Source of the DNA: Bryopsis sp. KO-2023
Taxonomy: Eukaryota; Chlorophyta; Ulvophyceae; Bryopsidales; Bryopsidaceae
Length of the DNA stretch: 64,000 nucleotides
Assembly: GCA_030272585.1 (NCBI GenBank)
Contig: BSYQ01000007.1
Location: 2,422,001-2,486,000, forward strand
Reading direction: 5' to 3'
Shown here: piece after piece, positions 36,001-45,377 of the stretch
Numbering within the stretch: position 1 is the stretch's first letter
Layout: every line of letters starts with the position of its first letter
Position numbers and translations under genes: made by a program
The notes under the pieces: generated by a model
Told to the model about the DNA's origin: nothing
The model's database searches: none
Seen by the model: only the letters and a program-made list of their open reading frames with translations

Positions 36001-38560
36001 AGTCACAGGTGTGAAGCTACGTGATATTGATCCAGTTGCCTTGGTGAACCTGATACACAGTTACGTGGAAATTGACGTGTTCGTCACTTATGTAGGTACA
36101 TGGGGTATCTTGCGCCAACCAGGCGTTCCGAGGAGGACATGAGCGAGCTTCTGACACTCCGGCCGGGGCAGGTGTGACCTTGTTGTTCTTGTTTTTTTTA
36201 TTGTTTTTGCGACTTCTTCGTTATTCTCTCTTCTTTGCATAAAGTGATTTTATGGGTTTTTAAAGTCAGGAATTTCTCGGTAATTTGATCCTATTTGGGG
36301 TTTTTATAGGACCCCAACTGGACGCCCATCGATCGTGACACGCACAGGACACGTGAGGAGTATCTGCACTTCGCAGCGCTCGCGGACACGTCTGCCTTGG
36401 ATCCCGTCGCTGCGCATATCCGCGGACGATCGGTTCTCCACGACCTTCCGTACTTCGCACCGGAAGTACTGAAGGTCGTGGGGGCCTCTCATTTGATGCT
36501 CTTTGGCCTCGTCAAAGACTTTTTATACGAGGTATGTGTGTTTCTCTTGCTTGTGTTTGATATATATTGTGAATGCAAAAAGAATTGTGTTGTTGAAACC
36601 ACAGTTTTTATAGAGTAAAGTTGTTCCCCACTCACCTCCTAAATACACAAACTCAAACTCGACTAACATCCCTCCGCCAAGTGGCGCTTTGACTTGCGTG
36701 ATCCACATGTGTGACTAAACCACCCAATCCGATCCCAATGGGTTATACAGTGTGTTGATCGGTAGTAACATATGTGTGATTGCCAAGATCCGGAGCCGTC
36801 TCCTTGGAGCTTCGCGGCGTGCGGACCTCGCCCAGTACCGGAGGGCACTTGCCGGCGTCCGACTCCCAACAGACTTTGGGGGTCTCGTGATCGACATCTG
36901 TGCTGAGAGGAAACAGCACACGATGTACGATTACGCGTTGCTGGTTCGGTGAGTTAATTCTTCAATAAGAAAGCAAAATGTGTCTGAAACGAAACAGGAA
37001 TACCAAAGTTCTCACTTTCATGAATGCTTTACGTGTAGGAGTTATGGGGCTTTCGTGTTCCATTCCTGCCTCCATAGAGACGAGTTCGTGGCGTGGGACC
37101 AGCTCTGCACTGCCGCCACCCACTATACCTCCCACCGAGGCATGGCTGGAGCTACCATGGATGACTGCATCGAGAGAGGCCGTGTGATTCGGGACACGAT
37201 GTTCCAGTATGCTCGGTGAGCGACGTTGTGCGGTAGAAACTTTGGCGATTTCGTTTACTGTCATGAGGTTTTCCTTGTTCTTTCGATTGCGACAATATAA
37301 AGGCGACGATTATTCAGTGAACAATATTCACGTCTTAATTTTCACGTTTACAGGAACGTCCAAACCCTTTTTGGGGCGGGGATGTGTACCTTTAACCTGC
37401 ACAAAATCATTTGTGTGGGTTATCGGCAAGAGAGCGTACGTGGGGCGATTTCACGTTCGGGGGAGTCGTGGGTCGAGCGTGCGGTTGGACACATCAAGCG
37501 TGTTTCCGCGGGACGTGTCAAGAGATATGCGGGAGAAACGATTGCAAACGATGTTCTCTCCGACATGTGAGAACTACAACCAAGTTTCCAACACTTTCGT
37601 ATGCTCAAACTAAGAGAACCCAAGAAAAGCAGATAAACATCTTTGTACTATTCCTTTCTTTATGTTTTCAAAGTGTTGACTATTCAATTTGTGGTTTTAA
37701 AGGGCGTTGAGGGCAAACGCAAACATGCTTTCGCAAGACGAGCAGAGTGTGGTGGACGCTATCATTACTCCCCCCCCGAGGAAGCCGTTGGAGACCATCA
37801 CCACCCTGGAGTACACGTTTTCCTTCCTCCCTCGACCGGTGTCGGCATCGGACATTCGGACTTTCGTGGACGCCATTCGGGAGGCGATTAGGACGTACGT
37901 GATTCCGCAGAAGCTTGTTGAGTTATAATTGATTGATTCCAAATGGGACGGTGCACTAAGCTACTATCGATGTGTTTGTAGGTGGGGCTTCTCTCTTCCG
38001 GGGTGGACAGTACGCGACCTGCTGCCATACGCCATCGAGCGGACTTTCCGGGTCACTCGAGACACTATCCACGGACGCGAGGAGTTTTTTGCGACTGGGT
38101 GGTCCTCCACGGAGCGAGGTATTAACCTTAAAACTGTGTTGCACACTCAAATTTTGGTAAAGGGAATCTCCCCAAGAGTGGTGGTGTATTACCAGCTATG
38201 AGCTATTGTTTTAAAATGTTATGTTTTGCAGGTGACGACTCGACGTGTCTTTACGTCGAGTACGAGGACGACGAGGGCAGGAAGACGATGTATGGGGGAC
38301 ACGTCCGTGCCTTCTACGTTCTCCGGGATGCTGGGTTCGGACGGTGTCCCCCTCGGGTCGTTGCGATGGTGGACCTGTACCAGCTCGTCTACGTGGATGC
38401 TCGATTCAGGCAGGGTCGTCCGGTGAGGCTCACGAACTTGTTCAAGACGAGGGGGAGGAAGCTTGAGGGTTATCCGGTGCTCTTGGAGGATGCCTTGTCG
38501 AAGCTGATGTGCTTGAGGGAGGGCCAGTCGAGATATTATTGCTTTTACACAGGGGTTTGA
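32468..38560 (+). CDS. CACTA-2 transposase (tnp2 / Transposase_21 type), 1008 aa
   Basis: Thirteen exons join in phase: 32468-32645, 32722-33140, 33552-33763, 35184-35527, 35642-36008, 36096-36171, 36310-36531, 36788-36948, 37039-37215, 37354-37566, 37703-37894, 37982-38118, 38232-38560; 3027 nt with no internal stop. The N-terminus has a zinc-finger-like motif (CPACGQ ... WKRHKRDGGTC), then motif-encoded DPAQNPVDPAQNP and a Glu tract of more than 40 residues. Next comes the tnp2 N-terminal pattern (LPKPNSLPTTF; CQKGCRAY), a zinc-ribbon-like VCECG, and the transposase core: IPGPKEPESLQG, the Asp of VTGDTPWLAKVEL, CPDCHG, HDLPYF with HLMLFGLVKDF, LPTDFGG, and FNLHKI with WVERAVGHIKR. It presumably binds the CCCCGCACAG repeats and cuts at CACTA ends. 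Exon 8's acceptor (36787) is the weakest. In the MH motif region the usual Asp before His appears replaced (VVGASH). Confidence 0.9.
32933..33075 (+). repeat. GAG/GAA triplet repeat encoding a poly-Glu tract
   Basis: Purine triplets GAGGAGGAGGAAGAG repeat through exon 2 of the transposase, giving a long uninterrupted Glu run with a few Asp and Met. The opposite strand reads as a poly-Ser or poly-Leu frame, which is a shadow. Confidence 0.9.
33191..33425. repeat. 42-bp and 21-bp tandem repeats in transposase intron 2
   Basis: Four units of about 42 bp begin at 33191, 33233, 33275 and 33317 (GCGGGGGTCGTGTGTGTCCG), followed by four 21-bp units (GCGGGTCTTGACGTTGTCTG). All are variants of the TGTGCGGGG motif, in the sense orientation of the gene. 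Confidence 0.85.
33986..34060 (-). other. tRNA-like sequence 1 (transposase intron 3)
   Basis: On the minus strand the B-box GGGTTCGAGTCCCCC is preceded by a D-arm-like CCGTTAGAACGC and an anticodon-arm-like TGATTGCAGCTTAG. The spacing fits a tRNA body of about 75 nt. It may be a tRNA-derived repeat or a degenerate tRNA gene; acceptor pairing was not verified. Confidence 0.5.
34153..34228 (-). other. tRNA-like sequence 2 (transposase intron 3)
   Basis: On the minus strand an A-box-like TGGCTTAGGGTGCTCC is followed after about 40 nt by the B-box GAGGGTTCGATTCCCCC and then AGAGCAC, which partly pairs with the 5' side. It resembles a full-length tRNA body. Confidence 0.5.
34317..34781. mobile_element. 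hAT-type MITE nested in the transposase intron, 465 bp
   Basis: The ends are the inverted repeats CAGAGATAGGACTT and AAGTCCTATCTCTG, flanked on both sides by ATTGCAAC (34309-34316 and 34782-34789), an 8-bp target duplication. CAGAG-like ends plus 8-bp duplications are the hallmark of hAT transposons. Much of the element is variants of GGTTACGGTC and its complement, i.e. subterminal repeats, on both sides of a tRNA-like core. No protein is encoded. Confidence 0.88.
34487..34562 (+). other. tRNA-like sequence 3 (core of the hAT MITE)
   Basis: A-box-like GCGTGGTTCAGTGCTAAAGC, an anticodon-arm-like GGCTGCAGTC and the B-box GCGGGTTCGAATCCCC in order and spacing of a tRNA. Because it lies inside the MITE, it moves with it. 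Confidence 0.55.
34804..34882 (+). other. tRNA-like sequence 4 (transposase intron 3)
   Basis: GGTTGGCTTAGTGCTTAG (A-box-like) and CGGTGTTCGAATCCTAC (B-box-like) about 40 nt apart, ending CCGTTCCC. It lies just right of the MITE's target duplication. Confidence 0.5.
34955..35036 (+). other. tRNA-like sequence 5 (transposase intron 3)
   Basis: GGTGCGGTGGCTCAGAGTAT (A-box-like) and GTAGGTTCGAATCTTAAT (B-box-like), spaced as in a tRNA with a long variable region. No acceptor stem could be confirmed. Confidence 0.45.
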
Positions 38561-38599
38561 TGTTGGGTGTTCTGTTCTTTCTTTATTTTCATTTTTGTC

Positions 38600-41520
38600 C
38601 TTTTTTGTGTTATGAATTGGCGGCCGTAACATTTTCTCTATGTTCTTCAACGTAACGATCACGAAGCTACACTTGAAGCCAACAATCAGATAAACTTAAA
38701 GTTGCAAGTCATCGATGAAGCCAATTAGTAAGGAGATCAACCACGAAGAAGAAACAAATGTGGAACATTATCGGACTCGAGTGACCCGAGTTCAAACCCC
38801 AGTCCTCCCACTTAACGACCCACAACACCCATGGAAATATCCCTCTTCCCCAAGCCCCGCTTCACGAAAACTGGGCGTCCGTCGTCAACTCCATGCAGAC
38901 GTCAAATCCGACCGTCACATCATTCGACGTCGTCAGACATGCGCATTTTGACACGTGACTAAGGTTTTCTAACTTTTCTGTTCGCCACAATCGGGTAAGC
39001 GAAGGCTTCTGGAAGAGCGCCACGCTGGGGTCGGCGGAAAGGTATTGTTCCACTGTTTCAGGTATGGATCCCATCCACCAGGATCTCTCCCGAACACGAG
39101 AACTCGACGACAGGGCCCATCACTTCTCTCCCGAACACGAGAACTCGACGACAGGGCCCATCACTTCTTGACACCTCACATCGTCGGTTTCTTATGATGG
39201 CCGTTGCAAGGTACACAATTGAAAGTGCACTTCGTGTCAGGCACTTCGTGTCACAAGTGGTTTTATGGTGCTTCCAGGGGAGGTCACAGTCGGAAGGGAA
39301 TCGGAAGCTGAATGCAGTTGGGTGCACCGAGCAGCACATTTCAACAGGAAAATAAAAAGACAAAGTAGATGGAGGAGGAGTTTTAACAGGGATGGAGGAG
39401 GAGGGTTGCGGAGATGGTCGCAATGGAAACACAAGTGCGACTGGCCAAGTACAAACCCAAGCTGATGTGCGAGCCGCACATCGCTGCTGATGTGCTCAGT
39501 TAGAATGTGATTTGTTGCAGGTCTTTGTTGCAGGGTGTGAGTACGGCAGCCTCAGCGGTTGCCGAGGAGTCTGGTGTCAAGCTGGAAGCAATGAGAGAGA
39601 TTTCCGAGCTTGTGAAAAAAGAGATCGCAGCAAAATGTGCCTATTTTCAGGGTATCCAGAAGGAGGGAGATCTCCAGGTTGCTTCCCCCAGTGGCAACCA
39701 AATTGGCTTCAATTCATCAGCAATGACCAGTGATGTTTGCAGGAAGTACGAAGAAGAGCTGTTATGCTTGGCCCAATGCCAGGGGTCGCAGGAAATAAGA
39801 AATTTCCCCTCCCCGACAGCGAAATGTCTGTTGGAAGTCGTCGATGCAGCGAAATGTGGCCCCAGCAAACAGGTTCGGGGAGAAAAAATCACATGGAACA
39901 GATGTCAGGCATTTCCAAGGTTCTCGTTGTATCATTTTGGAAAAATTTGATAAAATGGGCTCCAGCATTGAGAGATGAGGAGATATTAAATGAAGACTGT
40001 ATTTGTGGGGGGTTTCGTAGGATCCGACTGACAGTCGAAGGTACAAACACGGCACTGGAACTGCCACATGAACGTCCTGCAAAACAGTTGCTCTGGGAAT
40101 TCTCAGGCCATCCAGACTTGCCACGAACCGCCATCGAACTGGTTCCCCCAGATTGATCACCTTCAAATATCCACAGGCTGTAAGCCACTCCAAATAAAAA
40201 TTTTATATATATATGGACCTGGTTAGCTTTGCCTCCATGTGTCTATGTTGCAACAGTTGAACTTGAGGGTTAAGTCTGTTTTTTTTTTTGCCTTACAGAC
40301 ACCACAATGAAAGGATAGAGAAGTCCACCCCTCGACCCCCCTGCTGAAAGTGTTATCCAGTGCAAAACACCAAGTTGTGGATCAGGTATGATCTGTGGAG
40401 AAACGATACTCAAGAGGAAGTCGAAGGTGGGAAATCCAATGAGCAACGTCTCTGCCATGGGGCCGACATGGACAGTCCCCAAAAAAACATCAAACGTGTT
40501 AGAAAACCAAAAAAAAATTGCCCTGATGTGTTACAGGGAATTATGCTGTGGGTGCATCAGCAAGATGCATCCCATATGCAGGAACCTTTTTTTGCAGTAA
40601 TGGAAGAGGCAAAACAGAAAAGATGTTGGTGGCTTTTAGTTATCTTGAAATAATTGATTTATTCCAACCCTTGGACGCAGGAAATGTACAAAATCCGCAT
40701 GATACAGTACACACCAGATCGTAGTTCTTTTTGATTGGGCAGGCCTTTCCTTTTGGGGGGGGGTTGACAGCTGGTTTTGTCTACCGGGCAGTGAGGGATT
40801 CGATGGCCGGGCTAATCAGCTCATGGGTCCATGGAAGGGGGGATGTATTCTTTTGTTCGTAAAGATGAGGTACAGTGGAGATTATTCAAGGAATGCCAGC
40901 CCGCTCAGTCGGAGGATCCAAAAGACCAATCCCGGCAGAAAAAGAAAGATGGAGGTGTGTTAGAATGGGCAGCCTGTCCACCCCATGAAAAAAAGGTAAC
41001 AATAATTGCAGAGGGCAGCTGGATAGGGTGATTTCTGCCCCCCCTTTTTGCAACTATGGTGCAACAAGCTTGTTTTGTTTTTGGCATCACACATCCGCAA
41101 TGTTTTCTTAAAAAACGTTTTTTCTATTTGGTTTTCATTCAGGAAACGGACTTTATTAAGACTTTCCCAACCTCAGTGAACCCGGATCCAGATGCATATG
41201 ACAATATATGTTGCAATTATTATGGACATTTCAACAATTGCACCTTATTAAAAAGAAGTGGGTCAGATGCCGGGTATTGATATGTTCAACGAGCTTTGTT
41301 TCATTGAAAGACAAGCGCAAGGTCGGAATGGCAGCCATTGGCAGGATTAGAGTTCATGGTTTTGGGCCATTTTTTTGGTTTTTTATTTCTTTTTTGGAAT
41401 AGGTGGGAATGGGCAGGTCTTCGATCATAAAATGGGGTCTGCATTTGGGGTTTTGTCATCGTAGCTTTATTGTAACGACCATATTGTCACCATGAAGCTG
41501 CACAGATGTGTTTCTACAAT
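38600..41520 (+). other. Exon-like but unassigned interior of CACTA-2 (possible captured gene or third transposon gene)
   Basis: After the transposase stop, several plus-strand stretches look like exons with AG and GT at their edges: 39534-39675 (STAASAVAEESGVKLEAMRE, ISELVKKEIAAKCAYFQGIQ), 39743-39871 (KYEEELLCLAQCQGSQEIRN), about 40380-40650 (NDTQEEVEGGKSNEQRLCHG) and 40831-41000. They are helical and Glu/Lys-rich, unlike the transposase, and the motif CCCCGCACAG is absent here until 41542. I recognise no family and could not close a continuous reading frame. Capture of host exons or an additional accessory gene are the two options. Confidence 0.35.
39084..39165. repeat. 41-bp tandem duplication
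   Basis: TCTCTCCCGAACACGAGAAC begins at 39084 and again at 39125; the two 41-bp copies are almost identical. Confidence 0.85.
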
Positions 41521-41539
41521 CACCCAGCATGCACACAGT

Positions 41540-42360
41540 GCAACCCCGCACAGGGACCCCGCACAGTTGTGCGCGGTGCTGGCCTCCCTCTGCGGGGTGT
41601 TACGAAAATCGCACTGACCCCTCAAAACCCACGCACAGGGCCAGAATAGCCCCGCACGGCCCTGTGCCCCGGCCTGGCCCATAATACTGCGGTGTCGCAA
41701 TTTAGCCCCGCACAGACAAGAGCCCCGCACACAATAATCATGACCACCCCGCACAGGAACGAAAAACGCCGGCACACGCGAATCACATCCACCCCGTACA
41801 CACACAAGAGGAGCCCGCACAGGGTCGTGGCAATCACCCCGCACAAGGACCCCGCACAGTTGTGCGCGGTGCTGGCCTCCTTGTGCGGGGTGCTGCTAAA
41901 ATCGCACTGACCCCTCAACACCCACGCAGGGCCAGAATAGCCCCGCACGGCCCTGTGCCCCGGCCTGGCCCGAAATACTGCGGTGTCGCAATTTCGCCCC
42001 GCACAGACAAGGGCCCCGCACACGATCATTATGACCACCCCGCACAGGGACCCCGCACAGTTGTGCGCGGTGCTGGCCTCCTTGTGCGGGGTGCTGCAAA
42101 AATCGCACTGACCCCTCAACACCCACGCACAGGGCCAGAATAGCCCCGCACGGCCCTGTGCCCCGGCCTGGCCCGAAATACTGCGGTGTCGCAATTTCGC
42201 CCCGCACAGACAAGGGCCCCGCACACGATTATTATGACCACCCCGCACAGGGACCCCGCACAGTTGTGCGCGGTGCTGGCCTCCTTGTGCGGGGTGCTGC
42301 AAAAATCGCACTGACCCCTCAACACCCACGCACAGGGCCAAAATAGCCCCGCACGGCTCT
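41540..42360. repeat. About 200-bp tandem array in the right arm of CACTA-2
   Basis: The landmark CAGTTGTGCGCGGTGCTGGC occurs at 41564, 41857, 42058 and 42261. Spacings are 293, 201 and 203 bp. Each unit holds many CCCCGCAC motifs and GCACTGACCCCTCAA. The high identity of the last units implies recent expansion. The related block in CACTA-1 (27885-28000) has a single unit. Confidence 0.88.
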
Positions 42361-42728
42361 GTGCCCCGGCCTGGCCCGAAATACTACGGGGTCCCATTTT
42401 CGCCCCGCACAGGTCGCACCCCGCACAAGGATTTCGACGTCTATTGCATTCACCCCGCACAGCATCCCGTACAGAGAAAATAATACCCCGCACACCGTAC
42501 GGGGCTTTGGCTTTTGTGTGCGGGGTCTCACAACGGGAAAGACGTCAGTCTCTGTGTGCGGGGTTCTGTTCTGTGCGGGGCTAAAATGTGACACCGTAGT
42601 ATTTCGGGCCAGGCCGGGGCACAGAGCCGTGCGGGGCTATTCTGGCCCTGTGCGGGTCTAAACACGGGTTTTGGGCTTCTGTGCGGGGTTTCAAAAAAAC
42701 CCCGCACAGAGCGCGATTCCCTATAGTG
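42360..42728. repeat. Right terminal block of CACTA-2 with inverted repeat
   Basis: Segments around 42360-42470 and 42516-42650 are partly complementary (GTGCCCCGGCCTGGCCCGAA against TTCGGGCCAGGCCGGGGCAC), with a spacer holding GACGTC-containing motifs on both sides. It is the counterpart of 27983-28255 in CACTA-1. Confidence 0.75.
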
Positions 42729-43018
42729 CTTGATGTCGAGCCACCCCCCACCAATCAAGCTTCCGCTTTATAACTGATGCCACCCCCTCACATCCACCTT
42801 CCCGTCACTTACGACCACACCCCTTTTTTTCCCCATGTCGATCGAACCTCGACACTCGGTTTAGCACAGCATCTCTTTTTTTTTTCTCTTTTCCCCGCAC
42901 CCCCCCCCCACCCCGGAGAAGATTTCGATCGTCGAGTGGTCGATATCATCCCCGTAACTTGCAGAACACAGAGTCCGGGAGGAAGCAACACGACACTCGC
43001 AAACCGACCAAGGGGGGA
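42729..43018. other. Upstream region of the membrane-protein gene
   Basis: Host sequence resuming directly after CACTA-2, beginning with its CTT duplication. The transposon therefore sits within 300 bp of the next gene's start codon and may influence its promoter. C runs and T runs are present; no gene is seen. Confidence 0.5.
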
Positions 43019-45377
43019 ATGCTCATGTGGATCGTCCGTTTCGTGATGGCGTTTTTGTCCGTTTTCGCTGTCAGTGGGGAAGAAGGGCAAAACGCATTGA
43101 TCGATGACGACGACTACACGATCATCGCCAACGCCACGTTCACGATTCCCTCGACGCGCTGCGTGCCGATCACGATCGCCGTCCCAAGGGGTCAGTATCG
43201 CCTCAGGATGGATTTGTCGAATGCACCGACGGATTGCCCAACGAATGAAACGCTTAGGTATTTCGGAAATTCGAAAGCCGCCACGACACACACACTTCCA
43301 GCTAGGATTTTGGGACGTTGTCGATCCCTCACTTTTCTTTTAAAGACAAAGTGTGAGATTTGATATCATTTTTGGATATCATGATTATCACTGCACTGTT
43401 TGAATGTGCTGAAAGCCTTTTCTGTTTCTTTTTGGATGTGTTGGGATTTTATTTCATAGAGTCGGTGTCGCTGAAAGAAAAAAAGGGAGTTGAGCTCCAC
43501 TCATTTTTTTGTTTTTTTTTCCATCTTGGATATTGTTGATGGGCAGATTCACTGATCGAGTTTACAAACCAATGGATTGCATTTCTTATTCAAAGACTGG
43601 CGAATGCGGCAGACATTTATCAAATGCAGATGAACTCTGCTCGCAGGTGAGAAAAATGGACATCCCCAGATAAATCTCTAAAATAATAAAAAAAAGAAAC
43701 ACAGATACAGTTGTTAAAGTTGAGGTAGAATTCTCCATGATAAAAACTGTCGGCTTTGCCTGCATGAAAAAGACACAAGAGGGGTGGTTTTTGGCCGTCG
43801 TTTTTTCCCCTCTGGCCGTTAGAGAACGGGAAAACAGAATCGGTGGCGTTGAAACTTTGGTTGTTGTGATGAATTGATCTATACTTAAAGAGGTGCTGAA
43901 ACCGAAAAACATCCATGCAGTGAAGCTGCAATTCTGTATCGATGCTGGGCATAAGTGCAGTTCTTGCCTTTGTTTTTTCAGTGGGGGATGATAGGAGTTC
44001 AATTTCCAGGAGGAAACGAATTCAGCTACGAAGGTATATAGCAAAAAAAGGTAGTGCATGGCATTGGCATCCCTCCTTTTTTTTTAAAGTTCATATCTTT
44101 CAGGATTTTTTTTTCCAAGATTTTTGACTATCGAACAGTGTTCTTAATCTCTGGAGGGTTTTCTTTTTTTTTCCTTGAAGAAATCGCTCATCAGCTCAGT
44201 TACGATTAAAGTCATTGTTTTTACTCCCCCCCCAAAAAGTGAAATGCTGATCAGACATGCATGAAAAGAACAAGGTTCGTTCTCCTGATTTCCATATATA
44301 GGTTCGGAATGCTGGGACGTCGATTATTTCTTGGCATTTTCGACAGACTGTGCTGAATCTTTTGATGTTTCCATCACGGTAAGATTTCGAGCCCATCAGG
44401 AAGTCCTTTGTTTGAAATTCGTTGCATCGAGGATGAAATCCTCATGCAGCTCATCCATCGTGCAACTGAGTGACATGGATTTTCCCTTGCACAGATTCTT
44501 GTTTTTGTAGTTCTGTTTTTTGCTAATGTTACCCCTGCAACCCTGTTCTATGATCTGCACTGAACTCCTCCCTCGAATGCTTTGAGACAAAAAAAGCTGA
44601 CTAATTATATGCTGGTACTATTTTTAGGCATATGTTTTGTGTCATTCATATGTGTGTGTGTATGTGAGATTCTTTTTCCTTCTTCTTTTTTTTTTTCCCT
44701 TTTTGTTCGATTCTTGTTGGTGCGTATGGCAGACGGAACTAATAAATTTATCAGAGGAAAACAGCGAGGCTTGCGAAGGGCTGGTGGATGCAGAAAAGGA
44801 TCTGAAGGAGGTGTATCGACTAGCGATGTTCCTCTTGGTGTTCGTCCCAGTGTTGCTCGTTTCTGTTTTCGCATTCATCGCCTGCTGCTTTTATTGTCCT
44901 GGATGGCCGGGACATATCATTTTGCACATGGTGAGAGAGAACACACCCAAAACCCCCAAAAAGAAACATAGTAAAATGGAGAAGATGAAAATCACACTTC
45001 CTTTTTTTTCTGGAGGAAGCAGCAGGGGTTTGAGGGGATATGGGGGGTGGGGGTGGGAAGAGCTGCATATCATGGAGTTATACATCTAGATGATATTACT
45101 TAAAACAACTGAGGCTATTCACAATTTCGAATATATCTGTGTAATAGTTCATATGGGCTGCAAATTTCAACCCCCAAAAGTTACTTGAATTTTTCAAGGT
45201 GTGTAAAAAGTGGGGTTTAACAATATTACATTAAGCAGGATTTGGTTTTCTTGATCATTGAGGAAAAGGCTAAGGATGAAACTTTCGAATTTTTTTTTGT
45301 AGCCTCGACGACCCATTGTGTATCGTCCCTCCAGCAGCTACAGACAATTAGCCCCTCGCCCCAGTCAAGTTTCTTGA
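43019..45377 (+). CDS. Secreted or type I membrane protein, Cys-containing, single membrane helix
   Basis: Six exons join in phase: 43019-43257, 43547-43646, 43982-44033, 44302-44378, 44733-44930, 45303-45377; 246 residues. The ATG at 43019 opens a clear signal peptide (MLMWIVRFVMAFLSVFAVSG). The predicted lumenal part has scattered cysteines and an N-glycosylation sequon (NATF; also NETL), with acidic stretches. A hydrophobic helix (FLLVFVPVLLVSVFAFIACC) follows, then a short basic, Pro/Ser-rich cytosolic tail (PRRPIVYRPSSSYRQLAPR). No known family is recognised, so its role is open; topology suggests the cell surface or endomembrane. Confidence 0.72.

Larger units (their letters stand above)
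28606..42728 (+). mobile_element. CACTA-2: apparently complete autonomous CACTA transposon, 14.1 kb
   Basis: Left end CACTATGGG with CTCTGTGCGGGG; right end CCCTATAGTG preceded by CCCCGCACAGAGCGCG, an imperfect inverse of the left. The flanking triplets are CTT at 28603-28605 and CTT at 42729-42731. Inside are a tnp2-type transposase gene (+, 32468-38560), a divergent accessory gene (-, 29445-32262), dense CCCCGCACAG subterminal repeats at both ends, a nested hAT-type MITE and five tRNA-like sequences. Both genes are open across all splice junctions, so the copy may be active or recently so. The part 38600-41500 carries additional exon-like sequence of unknown origin. Confidence 0.93.

Noticed and set aside
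41622..42341. ORFs reading CAGSLCGV / RAVRGYSGPV and similar in the right arm of CACTA-2
   Set aside because: They are translations of the tandem array; the same peptide recurs only because the DNA repeats.
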